Shown here one piece after another: positions 17,129 to 25,220 of a stretch of DNA of 64,000 bases. The DNA comes from Caballeronia sp. INDeC2. Lineage in GTDB: Bacteria > Pseudomonadota > Gammaproteobacteria > Burkholderiales > Burkholderiaceae. Each line of letters opens with the position of its first letter. Positions within the stretch are counted from its first letter, which is position 1. The notes beneath the pieces were generated by a model. That model had not been told where the DNA came from. It made no database searches and worked only from the letters and a program-made list of their open reading frames with translations. The position numbers and the translations under genes were made by a program. The stretch spans positions 1 to 64,000 of the forward strand of contig NZ_JALQDG010000031.1 of assembly GCF_023631325.1 (NCBI RefSeq), given 5' to 3'.

Positions 17129-18640
17129 TCAACTGGAAAGCATCTTGCGCATCACGTTCTCTTCGGTGAGCGCGTCGCCCGTCAATTCGCCGACATTGCG
17201 GCCGCGATACATCACCGAAACGCGATCGCACACGTTGACGAGTTCGGGCACATCGGTCGAATAGAACAGCACGGAGCCGCCCGCCGCCGCGAACGCGCGC
17301 ATCAATACGAAGATCTGATGCTTGGTGCCGACGTCGATGCCGCGCGTCGGATCGAACATGAGCCAGACGCGGCTTTGCGTGAGCAGCCATTTGGCCATCG
17401 CGATCTTCTGCTGATTGCCGCCCGAGAAAGACAGACACGGCTTGTAGAGCGCGCGCGGATTCACGTCCATCTGCGCGAGCGAGCGGCGTATCGCGGCCTG
17501 CTCGCGCTTTCGATCGATGAGGCCGAAGCGCGAATAGCGGCCGATGACGGGCAACGACACGTTCTCGCCGCCGGGCAAACGCAGGAACAGGCCTTCGGTC
17601 TTGCGGTCTTCCGGCAGAAAGCTCGTCGATACGCCCGCCTTCAGCGAATCCGCGGTCGAGGTCAGCGTGACCGGCTTGCCGTCGATGCGTATTTCGCCAT
17701 CGTCGATATACGTCGCGCCGAAGAGCGCCTCGAACAGCTCGCGTTGGCCCATGCCCTGCAGCGCCGCGATGCCGTGTACTTCGCCCGGCTTCACGACGAG
17801 ATCGAAATCGGTCACGACACCATCGACGCGAACGTTGCGCGTCTCGATCGCCGGCGTCGCGTCGTGCTTCACTGAAGCGACCTTCGGCGGATACTTCGCC
17901 TCCATCGAGCGGCCGATGACGAGGCGGATCACTTCGTCGTCGGAGATATCGGCGGCGTCGAATGCGCCCACGTCGCGGCCATTGCGATACACCGTGAGGC
18001 TGTCGCAGAACTCGCGCACTTCCTGCATGCGATGCGAGATGAACACGAAGGTCACGTCGCTCACCCGCAGTTCGTCGATGCGCCTCGACAGCCACGCGAC
18101 ATCGCGTCCCGAGAGCGCCGAAGTCGGCTCGTCGAGCAGCAGCACTTTCGGCCCGCGCACGATCGCCTTCGCAATCTCGATCTTCTGCCGCACCGGCAAC
18201 GAAAGATCGCGGATATACGCGCCCGGACGCACGTCGGACAGTTCGAGTCTGTCGAGCCATTCCGCCGCTTGGCGCTGCGCGTCGCGCTTCTTGATGCGCC
18301 CGAGAAAACCCGTCGGCTCATACGACATCAACAGGTTCTGCGCGACCGTGAGATCGCGCACGAGCGTCATCTCCTGAAACGCCGTCTGCACGCCCGCGCG
18401 ATGCGCGTCCTTCGGGCTGCGCATCGTCACGTCGCGGCCCATCACGCGGATGCTGCCCGCATCGGGCTGCATCAATCCGGACAACAGCTTGACCGTGGTG
18501 GACTTGCCCGCGCCGTTCTCGCCGAGCAGCGCATGCACCGCGCCGCGTTTCACCGAGAACGACGCGCCGTCGAGCGCGACGGTCGCGCCGAAGCGCTTCG
18601 TCACCTTCGACAGATCGATTGCCAGCGATGCGTCGTTCAT
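17129..18640 (-). CDS. CUT2-type sugar ABC transporter, dual ATP-binding protein
   Basis: 503 residues with two nucleotide-binding domains in tandem, as in RbsA/MglA. The first has a full Walker A GENGAGKST, signature LSLPVRQKIEIAKAI and Walker B VLLLDEPTSAL. The second starts near residue 245, has a degenerate P-loop (ALQGMGQRE), a signature LSFSGGNQQKIAMAKWL and a Walker B-like LMFDPTRGIDVG. This asymmetry is normal for the family. The ATG at 18640 (GAGG 7 nt upstream) is preferred to one two codons earlier. It lies 10 bp before the fused permease. Confidence 0.92.
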   Translation of the reverse strand: MNDASLAIDLSKVTKRFGATVALDGASFSVKRGAVHALLGENGAGKSTTVKLLSGLMQPDAGSIRVMGRDVTMRSPKDAHRAGVQTAFQEMTLVRDLTVAQNLLMSYEPTGFLGRIKKRDAQRQAAEWLDRLELSDVRPGAYIRDLSLPVRQKIEIAKAIVRGPKVLLLDEPTSALSGRDVAWLSRRIDELRVSDVTFVFISHRMQEVREFCDSLTVYRNGRDVGAFDAADISDDEVIRLVIGRSMEAKYPPKVASVKHDATPAIETRNVRVDGVVTDFDLVVKPGEVHGIAALQGMGQRELFEALFGATYIDDGEIRIDGKPVTLTSTADSLKAGVSTSFLPEDRKTEGLFLRLPGGENVSLPVIGRYSRFGLIDRKREQAAIRRSLAQMDVNPRALYKPCLSFSGGNQQKIAMAKWLLTQSRVWLMFDPTRGIDVGTKHQIFVLMRAFAAAGGSVLFYSTDVPELVNVCDRVSVMYRGRNVGELTGDALTEENVMRKMLSS

Positions 18641-18655
18641 CGTCATGCCTCGATC

Positions 18656-19783
18656 TCAGTCCTGATTGCCCGTCAGGGCCGCATTGAAGCCCACTTCCTT
18701 CGTGTCTTCCGAATAGATGTCCGCGAACCAGCCCGGCGGCACCTTGTCAGGCGGAAACGCGGTGCAGCCCGCCTTCAGTTCGTCGATGCTGCCGGTCTTG
18801 CACAGCTTCGATTCCGATGTCAGCACGAGCGGCAATTTCAGCGTCACGCGCGGCGGGAAGTCGCCGCCATCGAGCTTCTTCACGGCCATCTTGAGCGCCA
18901 TCGCGCCCGAGTACGGCGGCGCACCATACGAGATCGAGCGATAACCGATCGAGCGATAGCCGCCCTGCCCCTTCACTTCACCCGGCGGCAGCATCTGGAC
19001 GCGATGCCCGTTCGACGATTCGCCCGCGCACGGCTTGATCTTGTCGTCGGCGATGCCCGCTTCGAGCTGCATCGACGCCGCCGTGAAGCAGCCCACCTGC
19101 ATCCACAGGCCGTCGATCTTGTCCCAGCTATTCGTCGCGAGAATCTTCGAGAGCTCGGTCTTCGCGGTCGCCTGACTCCACATGCCCGTGCCTTCCGCGA
19201 CGATCTTGATGCCCGGGAACTTCGCGAACACGGCCTTCGCCGCTTCGGTGCGCGCGCGGTCCACCGACGTGCCCGGCACGCCCGTGATCATCACGACGTT
19301 GCCCTTGCCGTTGAGCGTCTTGGCGAGCCATTCGGCGGTGACGGTGCCGGCCTGATGCTGATCGATCGTCACGTTGTGCGCGCATGGCTCGGTCACTTCG
19401 CCGTCATACGCCGCGACGACGACGCCCTTCGAGCACGCATTCTTGATCGCGCGATTGAGCGCCGTCGGCGAGATCGGATAGATGACGATGGCCTTCGCGC
19501 CGGCCTGCACCATCGAATTGATCTGCTGGATCTGCTTCTGTGCATCGGTGCCCGCGACCTGCACTTCGAGATCGACCTTGTCCTTGAGCGCGGGCGTATT
19601 GGCCATCGCCTTGACCATGTTCGCGGCTTCCGTCTGCCAGTCGTTGCCGACATAGCTCATCGACAAGAAAATCTTGTACTTGCCGGCCGCATGCGCCTGG
19701 CCCGAGACGGCGAGCGCCGCCGCGAACGCGAGGCCGAGCGCGGCCCGTCCCGCATGACGAATCGACTGCGTCAGTGCTTTCAT
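18656..19783 (-). CDS. CUT2-type sugar ABC transporter, periplasmic substrate-binding protein
   Basis: 375 residues. A signal peptide is cleaved near AHA-AGKYK, then a type I periplasmic binding fold with AKAIVIYPISPTALNRAIKN (residues about 95-114) and VVVAAYDGEV. These resemble the RbsB family binding D-ribose and related sugars, but the protein is longer, with extra Cys residues in the C-terminal half. A 15-bp tandem duplication at 18932-18961 gives an in-frame repeat (SIGYR/SISYG region). The ligand is not evident; 2-deoxyribose, an aldonate or a nucleoside are candidates from the neighbours. GAGGA precedes the ATG. Confidence 0.88.
   Translation of the reverse strand: MKALTQSIRHAGRAALGLAFAAALAVSGQAHAAGKYKIFLSMSYVGNDWQTEAANMVKAMANTPALKDKVDLEVQVAGTDAQKQIQQINSMVQAGAKAIVIYPISPTALNRAIKNACSKGVVVAAYDGEVTEPCAHNVTIDQHQAGTVTAEWLAKTLNGKGNVVMITGVPGTSVDRARTEAAKAVFAKFPGIKIVAEGTGMWSQATAKTELSKILATNSWDKIDGLWMQVGCFTAASMQLEAGIADDKIKPCAGESSNGHRVQMLPPGEVKGQGGYRSIGYRSISYGAPPYSGAMALKMAVKKLDGGDFPPRVTLKLPLVLTSESKLCKTGSIDELKAGCTAFPPDKVPPGWFADIYSEDTKEVGFNAALTGNQD
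18932..18961. repeat. 15-bp in-frame tandem duplication in the sugar-binding protein gene
   Basis: GATCGAGCGATAACC (18932-18946) is followed directly by GATCGAGCGATAGCC (18947-18961), 14 of 15 bases identical. It adds five residues without breaking the frame and looks like a replication-slippage event. Confidence 0.75.
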
Positions 19784-19825
19784 GTCTTCCTCCGGTCTTC
19801 GTATGTTATGAAGCGGGCGCTTCTG

Positions 19826-20596
19826 TCAACGGACGTGCGGCAGACGAGCGCTCGCGGGCAAAGCGATACCCGCACTGCCGGGCACGACGTTCGGGTCGTG
19901 TCCGGGTATGACGAAATCGGCGATCTGGCGGATACGCGAAAGCGAGCCGATCTCCGCGAGCGTTTCATGCACGATGCCCACCGGCACCAGATCGACGATG
20001 TTCTCCATGCAGCTCGCGCAATCGCCCGCGATCAGCACGACGCCTTCTTCCGTATCGACCGCGACTGACTGGTGCCCCGGCGTATGTCCGGGCGTCGGCA
20101 CGACGCGCACGCCGGGCACGATATCGGTCACGCCGTTCACGAACTGCCAGCGAAAATACGCGAGCGGCTCCCGGCCGATCAGGAACTCCTGGTAATACGT
20201 GGCCTGCGTCGGCAATGGATGACCCGCGTATTCCCACTCCGCCGCCTGCACGACGAAGCGCGCGTTCTTGAAAAGCGTATTGCCGCCGGAATGGTCGTAA
20301 TGCAGATGTGTGTTGATGACGACATCGACGTCGTCCGCGCTCCAGCCCACGTACTCCTTCAGCGCGCGTTCGAGCTTTTCTTCGGGCGCCTGCTCGCACG
20401 GGCACACGAAGTTCGAGACCCAGCCCGGATCGTGTATGCCGGTATCGACGACGATCTTCTTCTGCGCGCCGACGATCGCCGTAGACCACACCGGCACCTT
20501 CATCTGCTGGCCGAAGTAGCGGCCATACACTTGCGACGAGCGATCGACGGTGAGCCAGCCCGTCGGCATCGCGACTACTTTGAGCCTGGCGTTCAC
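19826..20596 (-). CDS. metallo-beta-lactamase fold hydrolase (AttM/AiiA-like lactonase group)
   Basis: 256 residues. The zinc-binding motif NTHLHYDHSGG (HxHxDH) is at about residue 105. Further ligands are in PTPGHTPGHQS, the Asp in LIAGDCASC, and the His in FVIPGHDPN. This group includes N-acyl-homoserine lactonases and thioesterase/lactonase enzymes of catabolic operons. The GTG at 20596 was chosen because GGAGG lies 5 nt upstream; no suitable ATG exists nearby. Position between BKACE and the sugar importer suggests hydrolysis of a pathway lactone or CoA thioester rather than quorum quenching, but this is inference. Confidence 0.82.
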   Translation of the reverse strand: MNARLKVVAMPTGWLTVDRSSQVYGRYFGQQMKVPVWSTAIVGAQKKIVVDTGIHDPGWVSNFVCPCEQAPEEKLERALKEYVGWSADDVDVVINTHLHYDHSGGNTLFKNARFVVQAAEWEYAGHPLPTQATYYQEFLIGREPLAYFRWQFVNGVTDIVPGVRVVPTPGHTPGHQSVAVDTEEGVVLIAGDCASCMENIVDLVPVGIVHETLAEIGSLSRIRQIADFVIPGHDPNVVPGSAGIALPASARLPHVR

Positions 20597-20610
20597 GATG
20601 CCCTCCGTCG

Positions 20611-21543
20611 TCAGAAGTTGGTGTCGCTCGCGCCCTTGAGCGCAAGCATCTCGCGCGCTTCGGCGGGCGTCGCGATATCGAGCGAAAGTCCTTCGATTAC
20701 CTGGCGGATCTTGCGCACCTGCGCCGCGCTCGATTCGGCGAGCCTGCCGGGCTCGATCCACAGCGAGTCTTCGAGACCGACACGCACGTTCGATCCTTGC
20801 GCGACGCCGATCGAACCGAGCGGAATCTGATTGCGGCCCGCGCCGAGAATCGACCACACGTAGTCCTTGCCGAAAAGGCGATCGGCGGTGCGCTTCATAT
20901 GCGCGAGATCTTCGGGATGCGGCCCTATGCCGCCGAGCAAACCGAACACGCTCTGCACGAAGAACGGCGGCTTCGCGAGCTTGCGATCGACGAAGTGCGC
21001 GAGGTTGTAGAGATGCGAGATGTCGTAGCACTCGTACTCGAAACGCGTGCCGTTCGCGCTGCACGAGGTCAGAATGTATTCGATATCCGCGAAGGTGTTC
21101 TTGAACACGAGATCGCGGCTGTTCTCCAGATGCTTGCGCTCCCATTCGTACTTGAGGTCTTTGAAGCGCTCCAGCATCGGATAGAGGCCGAAATTCATCG
21201 AGCCCATGTTGAGCGATGCGACTTCCGGCTTGAAGTGATGCGCGGGCTTCAGTCTCTCCGCGACGGTCATGTGCGGACTGCCGCCCGTCGTGATGTTGAT
21301 GACGGCATCGGTATTCGCCTTGATGCGCGGCAGGAACTCCTGAAACACGGCGGGATCCTGCGTCGGATGACCGTCGTTCGGATCGCGTGCGTGCAGATGC
21401 AGAATCGCCGCGCCTTCCTGCGCGGCCGCGAGCGCCGCATCGCCGATCTGTTGCGGCGTCAGCGGAAGATACGGCGACATCGAAGGCGTATGGATCGCGC
21501 CGGTCGGCGCGCATGTGATGATGACCTTGCGTTTCGTTGCCAT
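20611..21543 (-). CDS. BKACE family beta-keto acid cleavage enzyme (DUF849)
   Basis: 310 residues, TIM-barrel zinc enzyme. It condenses a beta-keto acid with acetyl-CoA to give acetoacetate and a new acyl-CoA. The HLHARDP motif supplies zinc ligands His49 and His51. NITTGGSPHMT, PEVASLNMGSMNFG and QSVFGLLGGIGPHPEDL are conserved family blocks. Known members act on 3-keto-5-aminohexanoate, dehydrocarnitine or 2-deoxy-3-ketoribonate. The SDR directly upstream and the sugar importer downstream favour a sugar-acid substrate. Gaps to both neighbours are 14-15 bp. Confidence 0.9.
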   Translation of the reverse strand: MATKRKVIITCAPTGAIHTPSMSPYLPLTPQQIGDAALAAAQEGAAILHLHARDPNDGHPTQDPAVFQEFLPRIKANTDAVINITTGGSPHMTVAERLKPAHHFKPEVASLNMGSMNFGLYPMLERFKDLKYEWERKHLENSRDLVFKNTFADIEYILTSCSANGTRFEYECYDISHLYNLAHFVDRKLAKPPFFVQSVFGLLGGIGPHPEDLAHMKRTADRLFGKDYVWSILGAGRNQIPLGSIGVAQGSNVRVGLEDSLWIEPGRLAESSAAQVRKIRQVIEGLSLDIATPAEAREMLALKGASDTNF

Positions 21544-21558
21544 GTGATCCTCGTTGTT

Positions 21559-22365
21559 TTACAGGACTTCCACGTTGCCGCACACCGAGATCGCCTGCCC
21601 CGAGATGCCGCTGCCCGCGGGCGAGCACAGAAAGAGCGCGGTGGCCGCGACTTCCTCGGGCGTGGTCATGCGGCGCAGCGAGATCTTCGCGAGATATTGC
21701 TTCTCCATCTCTTCATAAGAGAGGTTCAGCTGTTTCGCGCGTGCGTCGATCACGCGCTCGATGCGCGGTCCCTTCACGATGCCCGGCTGTATCGCATTGA
21801 CGCGGATATTCGAAGGCCCCAGCTCGATCGCGAGGCTCTTCGTCATGCCGACGACCGCCCACTTCGTCGCGGCGTATGGCGTGCGGAATGCATAGCCGAG
21901 CCGTCCCGCAACGGAAGACAACGCGATGATCGTTCCGCCGCCATGCGCGTCGCGCAGCAGCGGCACCGCGCGGCGCGCGAAGTAGAACTGCGCGTTCAGA
22001 TTGACGTCGACGGTCTGCTCCCACTCGTTCACGTCGAGTTCGTCGATACCGCCCGTCGGCCCCGCGATGCCCGCGTTGTTCACGAGCACATCGAGTCCGC
22101 CGAGTTCGCGCTGCACATCGGCGAACACGCGCTCGACGGCATCCTTGTCCGCTACATCCGCGAGCGTCGCCGTGATCGCGTTGCACTCCGCGTTCGCTTC
22201 GGCTTGCGCCAGTGCGTCGATCGCGTCGGGGCTCGCATCGCAGACGTGCACGCGCGTGCCTGCATCGACGAACGCGCGCGCAATCACGAGCCCGATGCCC
22301 GACGCGCCGCCCGTGATGAGCACGCGCAGGCCCGCCTGCGGTTTCAGCATCTGAAGTACCGTCAT
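21559..22365 (-). CDS. short-chain dehydrogenase/reductase (candidate 2-deoxyribonate 3-dehydrogenase)
   Basis: 268 residues, classical SDR. Cofactor motif TGGASGIG (residues 18-25), Asp at the end of the second strand (CDAS, NAD preference), NNAG, catalytic Ser in LSSVAG, and Y-x-x-x-K in PYAATK. The C-terminus has the usual QPGIVKGPR segment. It is the first enzyme gene after the GntR regulator and directly precedes BKACE. SDR-BKACE pairs oxidise 2-deoxyribonate to its 3-keto form in the published oxidative deoxyribose pathway. The assignment here is by context and has not been compared directly. Confidence 0.85.
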   Translation of the reverse strand: MTVLQMLKPQAGLRVLITGGASGIGLVIARAFVDAGTRVHVCDASPDAIDALAQAEANAECNAITATLADVADKDAVERVFADVQRELGGLDVLVNNAGIAGPTGGIDELDVNEWEQTVDVNLNAQFYFARRAVPLLRDAHGGGTIIALSSVAGRLGYAFRTPYAATKWAVVGMTKSLAIELGPSNIRVNAIQPGIVKGPRIERVIDARAKQLNLSYEEMEKQYLAKISLRRMTTPEEVAATALFLCSPAGSGISGQAISVCGNVEVL

Positions 22366-22400
22366 GCATGTCTCCTTTCTTGTTGTCGTTGCCGTGCAGC

Positions 22401-23114
22401 TCAGGCGCTTGCCTCGTTCGACATGTCGCCGCTTTGCAGGCGCTCCTGCAAATCGGCGGCCGCATCGCCGATGTCTTCTTCGATGCCCGCGCGCGCGCCT
22501 TCACCGTCGCCTCGCCAAAGCGCTTCGACGATATGCCGATGCGCGGCCATCGAACGGCGCATATGGGGAATGTCGGGTGCGACGAGATTCAGGAACGGGC
22601 CGATGCGCATCCAGAGGTTCTGGATCGTCGCGAGCGTGAGATCGCTTGCGCCGTGCGTGTAGATGGCGATGTGGAATTCGAAATTGCTGCGCAGATACGC
22701 GGGGACGTCACCCGCTTCGACATGCGCGTCCATCGTGTCGAAGGTCGCCTGCAATGCTTCGAGATGCGCGCGCGTCATGCGCGACGCCGCGCGCTTCGCG
22801 ACCGCGCCTTCGAGCGCGATGCGCACATCGCGCAGTTCGTCGAGCAAGTCGAGCGTCATCGGCGGGACCATCAACGCACGGCCGGGGCCGTCGATCAATG
22901 CGCCTTCCGCCTGCAAACGCGTGAGCGCGGCGCGCACCGGCATCGTGGAAGAGCCGACTGCTTCCGCGACGCTGCGCAGGCTCAGCAATTGTCCGGGCGC
23001 GAAGCGGCCCGTCATGATCGCTTGCCTCAGTTGGGCATAGACGCGGCCGGCCATCGTTTCGCGTGCAACCAGTTCGAGCGCGGGCAGGTCCGTCGTCGAT
23101 CGTGTCGCCACCAT
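22401..23114 (-). CDS. GntR family (FadR/FCD subfamily) transcriptional regulator
   Basis: 237 residues. The N-terminal winged helix-turn-helix covers about 15-75 and includes YAQLRQAIMTGRFAPGQLLS and AEAVGSSTMPVRAALTRL. The C-terminal all-helical FCD ligand domain covers about 85-215. Its metal/carboxylate-binding residues include the D/N in SNFEFHIAIY, and the His in MAAHRHIVEALWRGD. FCD regulators usually sense organic or sugar acids. The ATG at 23114 has GGAGG only 3 nt away, so the adjacent GTG at 23111 is an alternative. It is the promoter-proximal gene of the ten-gene operon and probably controls it with its own synthesis. Confidence 0.9.
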   Translation of the reverse strand: MVATRSTTDLPALELVARETMAGRVYAQLRQAIMTGRFAPGQLLSLRSVAEAVGSSTMPVRAALTRLQAEGALIDGPGRALMVPPMTLDLLDELRDVRIALEGAVAKRAASRMTRAHLEALQATFDTMDAHVEAGDVPAYLRSNFEFHIAIYTHGASDLTLATIQNLWMRIGPFLNLVAPDIPHMRRSMAAHRHIVEALWRGDGEGARAGIEEDIGDAAADLQERLQSGDMSNEASA

Positions 23115-23165
23115 GTGCCTCCGTACTTTCGTTCGGCTGCTGCAATGTCTGCGTATCGTGTGACC

Positions 23166-23175
23166 TGTGATCACA
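23166..23175. promoter_or_regulatory. palindromic operator candidate for the GntR regulator
   Basis: A perfect 10-bp palindrome TGTGATCACA is centred about 56 bp before the GntR start codon. Its size, symmetry and position fit an FCD-type GntR operator in an autoregulated promoter. No sharp -35/-10 was recognised around it. Confidence 0.5.
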
Positions 23176-23300
23176 CATCGAGTGACTAGAGTGTCGGACG
23201 CGCAGGGGCGTGAGTCAACCTTGAATTGCTAGGTGAAAACGCTGATCCCGGAATCGGCCAAAGGCGCGATGCGGCGCTGCGGAATATTTCGGAATCCCGA

Positions 23301-25220
23301 TCAAGCGAACTTGCCGGAGACCGCCCGTTGAATCTCTGCGAACGCGACCGGCTTCACGAGATGATGATCGAAGCCCGCTTCCTTCGAGCGCTGGCGATCG
23401 TGCGCCTGCCCGTAGCCGGTCACCGCGATCAGCAACGCATCGGCGGTTGCGGGGCGCGCGCGCATTTCGCCCGCGAGGCTGAAGCCGTCCATTCCCGGCA
23501 AGCCGATGTCGAGCAGCACGATTTGCGGCGCGAAGACATCGGAGAGCGCGAGCGCTTCGGCCGCGTCGTGGGCCATGCGCACGTCGAAGCCGTCCGCTTC
23601 GAGCAGCAGCGCCATCGCGGTGGCCGCGTCCACGCTGTCGTCGACGACCAGCACGCGCTTGCCGCCCGCCACGCTCGGCAGCACGTCGCCGACGCCCTGC
23701 GCGGCCACTTGCGCATCCAACGCGAGCGGCAACCATACGATGAACTCGCTGCCCGTCTGCGCGCCCGCGGAAAATGCCTCGATACGCCCGCCCTGCAACT
23801 CGACGAGCGTCTTCGCCAACGGCAAGCCGATCCCGAGGCCGCCCTCCGATCGTTCCAGCGACGTCTCCGATTGCACGAACAGATCGAAGATATGCGGCAG
23901 CATGTCGGGCGCGATGCCGATGCCCTTGTCGCCCACGACGATGCGCACTTCGTCGCCGAACTGTTCCGCCTCGATCGCGATCTCGCCCTCTTCGAGGCTG
24001 TACTTCGACGCATTCGACAGCAGATTGCCGAACACCTGCGCGAGCCGCACGTTGTCGCCGACGATATAGAGCGGCGCATCCGGCAGCTCCACCGTCAACG
24101 TATGGCGCTTTCGTTCGAGCGCGGGCTGCACGGTCTCGATGGCCGCCGCGATCGCCACCGCGAGATCGACCGTTTCCTGGCGCAGCGTGATCTTGCCCTG
24201 CGTGATGCGCGCGACATCGAGCAGATCGTCGACGAGACGGCTCAGATGCCGCACTTGCCTGTCGATGATCGCGCGCACCGTCGCGAAGTGCTGCACGGAC
24301 GGCTCGCGGCCGGGATCGAGCAAGTCGACCGCATTGCGGATCGGCGCGAGCGGATTGCGCAACTCGTGCGCGAGCATCGCGAGGAACTCGTCCTTGCGAC
24401 GGTCCGCTTCGCGCAGCAGCAGTTCGGCGGCCTTGCGCTCGGAGATATCGTTGACGATGCCCGCGATGCGATACGGCTGCGCCGGATGTCCCGCCGCGCC
24501 GCGCACCGGAAACGCGCGCTCCGCCACCCAGCGCGGCCCGCCGCTCGCGCGCACGATGCGATATTCGACCTGATACGGCGTGCCGTTCGCGAGCAGTTGC
24601 CGATACGCGTCGGCAACATGAGCGCGATCGAGCGGAAGAATGTCGCCGGACCAGTGATCCGGTCCGGGCACGGGAGCGGGCGCGCCGCCGCCCGTATCGA
24701 AGAGATGCGCGTAAGCGGGGCTCACGTAAAGCAATTCGCCGGATGCGGGATCGAGCATCCAAAACACATCGTCGATATTCTCGGCAAGCTGGCGGAAGCG
24801 CTCTTCGCTCTCGCGCAGCGCGTTTTCCGCGAGCCGCACGCGCAACAACGCACGTACGTGCGCGATCAGTTCGGCGGGTTCCACAGGCTCGGTCAGATAG
24901 CTGTCCGCGCCGCCTTCGAGACCGCGAATGCGATCGAGGCTATGCACCGCCGCCGCCGATGTCTGCAGCACGAGCGTGCTCGCGGTCTCAGGAGACGCCT
25001 TGATCTGCCGGCACACTTCGAGCCCGTTGATGTCGGGCAGCTTCACGTCGAGCAGCACGAGATCGGGCGCTTCGGCGCGCACGCGTTCCAGCGCGGCGGT
25101 GCCCGTCGGCGCTTCGATCACGTTGAAGCCCGCGCGCGACAGGATGCGCGTTTTCGCATAGCGTGCGCCGTCGTTGTCGTCGACGTTGAGGATCAGCACC
25201 TCGTTCCAGTCGCTTCTCAT
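23301..25220 (-). CDS. hybrid histidine kinase: receiver-PAS-HisKA-HATPase-receiver
   Basis: 639 residues, no transmembrane segment, so cytoplasmic. An N-terminal receiver (about 8-125) has phospho-acceptor Asp58 in VLLDVKLPD, but Glu in LTEPVEP where a Lys normally sits. A PAS/PAC domain covers about 138-262. HisKA has His285 in MLAHELRNPLAP. The HATPase has DKGIGIAP and SEGGLGIGLPLAKTLV. A C-terminal receiver has VLVVDDSVD, LLDIGLPGMDG and HLVKPV. It is the last gene of the stressosome locus and overlaps the previous kinase gene by 4 bp. It may carry stressosome-derived signals into a phosphorelay; no DNA-binding output is encoded nearby. Confidence 0.9.
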   Translation of the reverse strand: MRSDWNEVLILNVDDNDGARYAKTRILSRAGFNVIEAPTGTAALERVRAEAPDLVLLDVKLPDINGLEVCRQIKASPETASTLVLQTSAAAVHSLDRIRGLEGGADSYLTEPVEPAELIAHVRALLRVRLAENALRESEERFRQLAENIDDVFWMLDPASGELLYVSPAYAHLFDTGGGAPAPVPGPDHWSGDILPLDRAHVADAYRQLLANGTPYQVEYRIVRASGGPRWVAERAFPVRGAAGHPAQPYRIAGIVNDISERKAAELLLREADRRKDEFLAMLAHELRNPLAPIRNAVDLLDPGREPSVQHFATVRAIIDRQVRHLSRLVDDLLDVARITQGKITLRQETVDLAVAIAAAIETVQPALERKRHTLTVELPDAPLYIVGDNVRLAQVFGNLLSNASKYSLEEGEIAIEAEQFGDEVRIVVGDKGIGIAPDMLPHIFDLFVQSETSLERSEGGLGIGLPLAKTLVELQGGRIEAFSAGAQTGSEFIVWLPLALDAQVAAQGVGDVLPSVAGGKRVLVVDDSVDAATAMALLLEADGFDVRMAHDAAEALALSDVFAPQIVLLDIGLPGMDGFSLAGEMRARPATADALLIAVTGYGQAHDRQRSKEAGFDHHLVKPVAFAEIQRAVSGKFA

